Assembly (NCBI RefSeq): GCF_039614715.1
Contig: NZ_CP154857.1
Location: 2,356,001-2,420,000, forward strand
From: Microbacterium sp. AZCO
GTDB taxonomy: Bacteria; Actinomycetota; Actinomycetes; Actinomycetales; Microbacteriaceae
Length of the DNA: 64,000 bases
Reading direction: 5' to 3'
Shown here: piece by piece, positions 61,283-64,000 of the stretch
Position numbering within the stretch: position 1 is the first letter of the stretch
Layout: each line of letters begins with the position of its first letter
Program-made: the position numbers and the translations under genes
Notes under the pieces: model-generated
Told to the model about the DNA's origin: nothing
Database searches by the model: none
Seen by the model: the letters and a program-made list of their open reading frames with translations, nothing else

Positions 61283-61936
61283 GTGACCCCCGAACTCGCC
61301 GCCCGCATCGTCGCGGACTCCCGCGACCGGGTCGCGTGGGTGCGGGCGCGGTCGCGCGGCATCACGGCGACGGATGTCGCGACGCTCACGTCGAGCAACG
61401 CGATCCGGCGCGCGGCTGACGCGAAGCTCATGGGCTCGGGCTTCTCGGGCAACGCCTACACCGCCCACGGCCGCCTGCGCGAGCCGGAGATCGCCCGGTG
61501 GGTGGCCGCGACGCACGGCATCCAGCCCTCGACCGCCCTCTTCCACGCCGTCGTCGAGAAGCGCCACCTCGCGACGCCGGACGGCATCGGCGTCGACGCC
61601 TCGGGCCGCGTGATCCTCGCGGAGATCAAGACCACCAACAAGGAGTGGCGCAGCATCCCTCGCTCCTACCTGCGCCAGGTGTGGTGGCAGCAGCACGTCC
61701 TCGGGGCCGAGCGCACGCTCGTCGCGTGGGAGATGCACAACGGCTTCGTGCCGGTCGGCGACGAGCCGCAGTGCGCGTGGGTCGAGCGCGACGAAGTCGA
61801 GATCGGCAAGCTCGTCCGGCTCGCGACGGCGCTCATCGACGAGCTGCACCGACGCCACCTGGCCGGAAAGGCGACGGCGACCCGGCCCGCGGAGCAGCCT
61901 CGCCAGCCGTTCCGCGCGCTCGCCCTCGCCGACTGA
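61283..61936 (+). CDS. YqaJ-like viral recombinase family nuclease
   Basis: A 217-residue PD-(D/E)XK nuclease resembling phage lambda-exonuclease/YqaJ. The family features are RARSRGITATDVATL near the N-terminus, YTAHGRLREPEIARW (G-R-x-x-E), ATPDGIGVD with the metal-binding Asp, and ILAEIKTTNKEW (E-x-K). The domain is usually found in phage recombination modules, but here it is single, without a recT or other phage gene. It may act in chromosomal DNA repair. I choose the GTG at 61283: a TACGGT box is 7 nt upstream and GGAGG lies between. The ATG at 61238 is an alternative. Confidence 0.83.
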   Translation: MTPELAARIVADSRDRVAWVRARSRGITATDVATLTSSNAIRRAADAKLMGSGFSGNAYTAHGRLREPEIARWVAATHGIQPSTALFHAVVEKRHLATPDGIGVDASGRVILAEIKTTNKEWRSIPRSYLRQVWWQQHVLGAERTLVAWEMHNGFVPVGDEPQCAWVERDEVEIGKLVRLATALIDELHRRHLAGKATATRPAEQPRQPFRALALAD

Positions 61937-61951
61937 CAGCGAGCGGGCTGC

Positions 61952-62454
61952 TCAGCGCAGGGTCGTGATCGTGCGCGCCTCGGCGTTCCAGACGCGCAGA
62001 CCGGTCGCCTCGCCCATGAGGTTGGCGGCTTTGACGGTCCGCAGCGCAACGGCGAGACGCATCGCCGTCAGGCCGCGCGCGAGCGTCACGTGGGTGTCCA
62101 CCGGTCGACGCCGGTGTTGGAATAGTGCGGTTCGGGATGCCCCGCCACACGAGCGACCTCCCGGTGGACCTCCAGCAGCGCCGAGCTCACGACGACGTGA
62201 CGCGCGAGGACGAAGCGGTCGCGGTGGCCGAGCAGGAGCGTGCCGTTGAGCTCGACCGGCAGCGGCAGCAGCTCGGCGATCTCGGTGAAGGCGCTCGGCT
62301 CGAGGCGGTCGCGCACGGCGAGGGTGATGTGCGGGCGATTGCTCGGTGAGGGATTGCGTCCGGAGCTGGGCAGGTCGGCGGCGAGGAGGCGATCCCAGTC
62401 CTCGCGAACGGATGCCTCGGTGGAGGCATCCATCACGAGCTCGACGCTGAACAT
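61952..62454 (-). pseudogene. 2'-5' RNA ligase-like (2H phosphoesterase) gene with a frameshift
   Basis: From ATG 62454 the frame encodes FSVELVMDASTEASVREDWD and SNRPHITLAVRDRLEP, with the first H-x-T motif, and stops at TGA shortly after DRWTPT. One base shift inside a C-run (GGG at 62092-62094 on the + strand) lets the other frame continue PHVTLARGLTAMRLAVALRT to the stop at 61952, restoring the second H-x-T motif. With that base the protein would be about 167 residues, the normal 2H size. It is a real frameshift or a sequencing error in a homopolymer. Confidence 0.8.
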
Positions 62455-62494
62455 GCCCACATCCTCGCGCTGAATCCAACGCCCGAGGGAATAG

Positions 62495-62554
62495 TTGACA
62501 CAAGTCAACGATTGACCATATAGTTGACTCTTCTCAACTGTTGACCTTCGTCAA
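62495..62554 (+). promoter_or_regulatory. Promoter with three TTGA-type palindromic operators
   Basis: A near-consensus promoter, TTGACA (62495-62500), 18-bp spacer, TATAGT (62519-62524), precedes the efflux gene. Superimposed are three dyads: TTGACACAAGTCAA (62495-62508), AGTTGACTCTTCTCAACT (62522-62539) and TTGACCTTCGTCAA (62541-62554). A lone TTGAC is at 62512. This is the pattern of a MarR- or TetR-type repressor site. The regulator gene is not in the window. Confidence 0.75.
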
Positions 62555-62610
62555 CCATCTTCGCGCCATCGTCGCCGCGCCCCCTCCACCCATCGATCCG
62601 AAGGATCTGC

Positions 62611-64000
62611 ATGTCCGCTGTCTCCTCCCCCGCGCCGAGCGCGGTCGAGAGCGCTCCGCGCCCCGCGCGCGAAGTGCTTCCGGCGCTCTCCGGCCTCCTT
62701 CTCGGCATGTTCGTGTCGATGCTGGCGTCGACGGTCGTCTCGACGTCGCTGCCGGTCATCATCCACGACCTCGACGGCAACCAGACCGCGTTCACGTGGG
62801 TCGTCACCGCGACGCTCCTCACGACCGCCATCTCGACCCCGGTCTGGGGCAAGCTCGCCGACCTCGTCAACCGGAAGCTGCTCATCCAGCTCGCCATCGC
62901 GATCTTCGTCCTCGCCACCGCGGCGGCGGGCTTCTCGCAGTCGCCGGAGATGCTCATCGCCTTCCGCGCGGTGCAGGGCATCGGCGCCGGCGGCCTCGCC
63001 GCCCTCAGCCAGGTGATCATGGCCGACATCATCAGCCCGCGTGAGCGCGGCCGCTACATGGGCCTCTTCGGCGCCGTGATGGCCGTCGCCACCATCGGCG
63101 GACCGCTCCTCGGCGGCGTCATCACCGACACCTGGGGCTGGCGCTGGAACTTCTTCGTCGCCCTCCCCTTCGCGGTGCTCGCGCTCATCATCCTGCAGCG
63201 CACGCTGCACCTGCCGGCGCGCGCGAAGCGGAAGGTGCACATCGACTACGTCGGCATCGTGCTGCTCTCGGTCGCCGTGTCGCTCCTGCTCATCTGGGTC
63301 ACGCTCGCCGGCGACTCGTTCGACTGGTGGAGCGCCGAGACGATCCTCATGGTCGGCGGCGCGATCGTCGCGACGGCCCTCTTCATCGTCGTCGAGCTGC
63401 GCTCGAAGGAGCCGCTCATCCCGCTCGGCCTGTTCCGCAACCGCACCTTCACGCTCGCCGTCATCGCGTCGATCGCGACCGGCATCGCGATGTTCGGCGC
63501 CTCGGTGTTCCTCAGCCAGTACATGCAGCTCGCTCGCGGCGCCACGCCGACCGAGGCCGGCCTCATGACGATCCCGATGATCGCGGGCCTGCTGCTGTCG
63601 TCGATCGGCGTCGGGGCGCTCATCACGCGCTTCGGCCAGTGGAAGCCCTACCTGATCGTCGGCTCGGTGTTCCTCATCGCGGGCTCGTACCTGCTGTCGA
63701 CGATCCACTACGACACGAACTTCGCGCTCGTCTCGGTCTACATGTTCCTGCTCGGCGCGGGCGTCGGCATGACGATGCAGAACCTCGTGCTCGTCGTGCA
63801 GAACACATCGAAGCCGACCGAGATCGGCGTCGCGAGCTCGGGCGTCACGTTCTTCCGCAGCCTCGGCGGCACGATCGGCGTCTCGGTCATGGGCGCGGCG
63901 CTCGCCACGAGCGTCACGAACCTCGTCTCCGACGCGAAGGACGACCTCACCGCGGCCATCATGAGCCTCGGCGCCAAGGGCGCGGAGATCGCGCAGCAGC
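62611..64000 (+). CDS. DHA2-family MFS multidrug efflux transporter, C-terminus beyond the window
   Basis: The first 463 codons of a 14-helix drug:H+ antiporter. The transport part opens LPALSGLLLGMFVSMLASTV and VSTSLPVIIHDLDGNQTAFT, followed by WVVTATLLTTAISTPVWGKL (motif A region with GKLADLVNRK) and FRAVQGIGAGGLAALSQVIM (motif B/C). It resembles EmrB/MdfA-like DHA2 pumps of Actinobacteria, which often export antibiotics. It runs off the right edge. The ATG at 62611 has a GAAGGA Shine-Dalgarno. The promoter region with palindromes suggests drug-responsive repression. Confidence 0.9.
   Translation, partial: MSAVSSPAPSAVESAPRPAREVLPALSGLLLGMFVSMLASTVVSTSLPVIIHDLDGNQTAFTWVVTATLLTTAISTPVWGKLADLVNRKLLIQLAIAIFVLATAAAGFSQSPEMLIAFRAVQGIGAGGLAALSQVIMADIISPRERGRYMGLFGAVMAVATIGGPLLGGVITDTWGWRWNFFVALPFAVLALIILQRTLHLPARAKRKVHIDYVGIVLLSVAVSLLLIWVTLAGDSFDWWSAETILMVGGAIVATALFIVVELRSKEPLIPLGLFRNRTFTLAVIASIATGIAMFGASVFLSQYMQLARGATPTEAGLMTIPMIAGLLLSSIGVGALITRFGQWKPYLIVGSVFLIAGSYLLSTIHYDTNFALVSVYMFLLGAGVGMTMQNLVLVVQNTSKPTEIGVASSGVTFFRSLGGTIGVSVMGAALATSVTNLVSDAKDDLTAAIMSLGAKGAEIAQQ

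Noticed and set aside
61283..61936. YqaJ-like gene as part of a prophage
   Set aside because: There are no integrase, terminase, portal or recT-like genes around it and base composition is unchanged.

Overview
The window is very GC-rich (roughly 70%) bacterial chromosome, densely packed with genes that often overlap by 4 nt (ATGA or GTGA). Gene content and style point to an actinobacterium of the family Microbacteriaceae, most likely Microbacterium or a close relative. Supporting signs are DUF3054, DUF3105, DUF305, DUF6457 and DUF2188 proteins, AbiEi/DUF559-type genes, cydABDC, and many GTG starts that sit 5-7 nt behind a TAnnnT box with no Shine-Dalgarno sequence. No rRNA, tRNA, CRISPR array, prophage or insertion sequence is visible. 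The first and last genes are cut by the window edges.

Layout. 1-16 kb: metabolic and housekeeping genes (acyltransferase, MFS exporter, amidase, phosphoesterase, YcaQ-like DNA glycosylase, 6-phosphogluconate dehydrogenase, bifunctional nuclease, flavin oxidoreductase, aldo/keto reductase, metallo-beta-lactamase fold, HNH protein, SMP-30). They are followed by small proteins, among them a 26-codon remnant of a CBS-domain gene and a 41-residue Cys-rich protein. 16-40 kb: a molybdenum island. It holds fdhD, moaA, modABC with a Mop-domain regulator, moeB-rhodanese, moeA, moaC, mobA, a DUF6457 gene, moaD, moaE, mogA and an FdhF/YdeP-type molybdoenzyme. cydABDC (cytochrome bd and its assembly exporter) sits inside this island. 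38-47 kb: a HerA-like ATPase, a PAP2 phosphatase, then a second cydAB translationally coupled to a GH63-like glycosidase and a glucose-dehydrogenase-like SDR. 47-58 kb: glgX, a Bcr/CflA exporter, DUF3105 and DUF305 proteins, and a CUT1 sugar importer with its own LacI repressor and clear operators. 58-64 kb: rplJ-rplL with leader, an AbiEi/nuclease-like gene flanked by two copies of an 83-bp palindrome, a PCD-VOC fusion, a YqaJ-like nuclease, a frameshifted 2H phosphoesterase, and an MFS exporter behind a promoter covered with TTGAC/GTCAA palindromes.

How the genes work together. ModABC imports molybdate, MoaA, MoaC, MoaD, MoaE, MogA, MoeA and MobA build the cofactor, FdhD and MobA service a bis-MGD enzyme, and the FdhF/YdeP protein is the likely client. 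Two cytochrome bd oxidases give the cell low-oxygen respiration. Glucosidase plus SDR, GlgX and the CUT1 importer form a glucan/oligosaccharide theme.

The signals I find most worth pursuing are: the palindrome-flanked gene at 59.2-60.5 kb; a heptamer (GGATGCC/GGCATCC) far more frequent than composition predicts, on both strands; a 17-unit SGPx repeat domain on MobA; and about fifteen genes sharing a TAnnnT-N5-7-start architecture.
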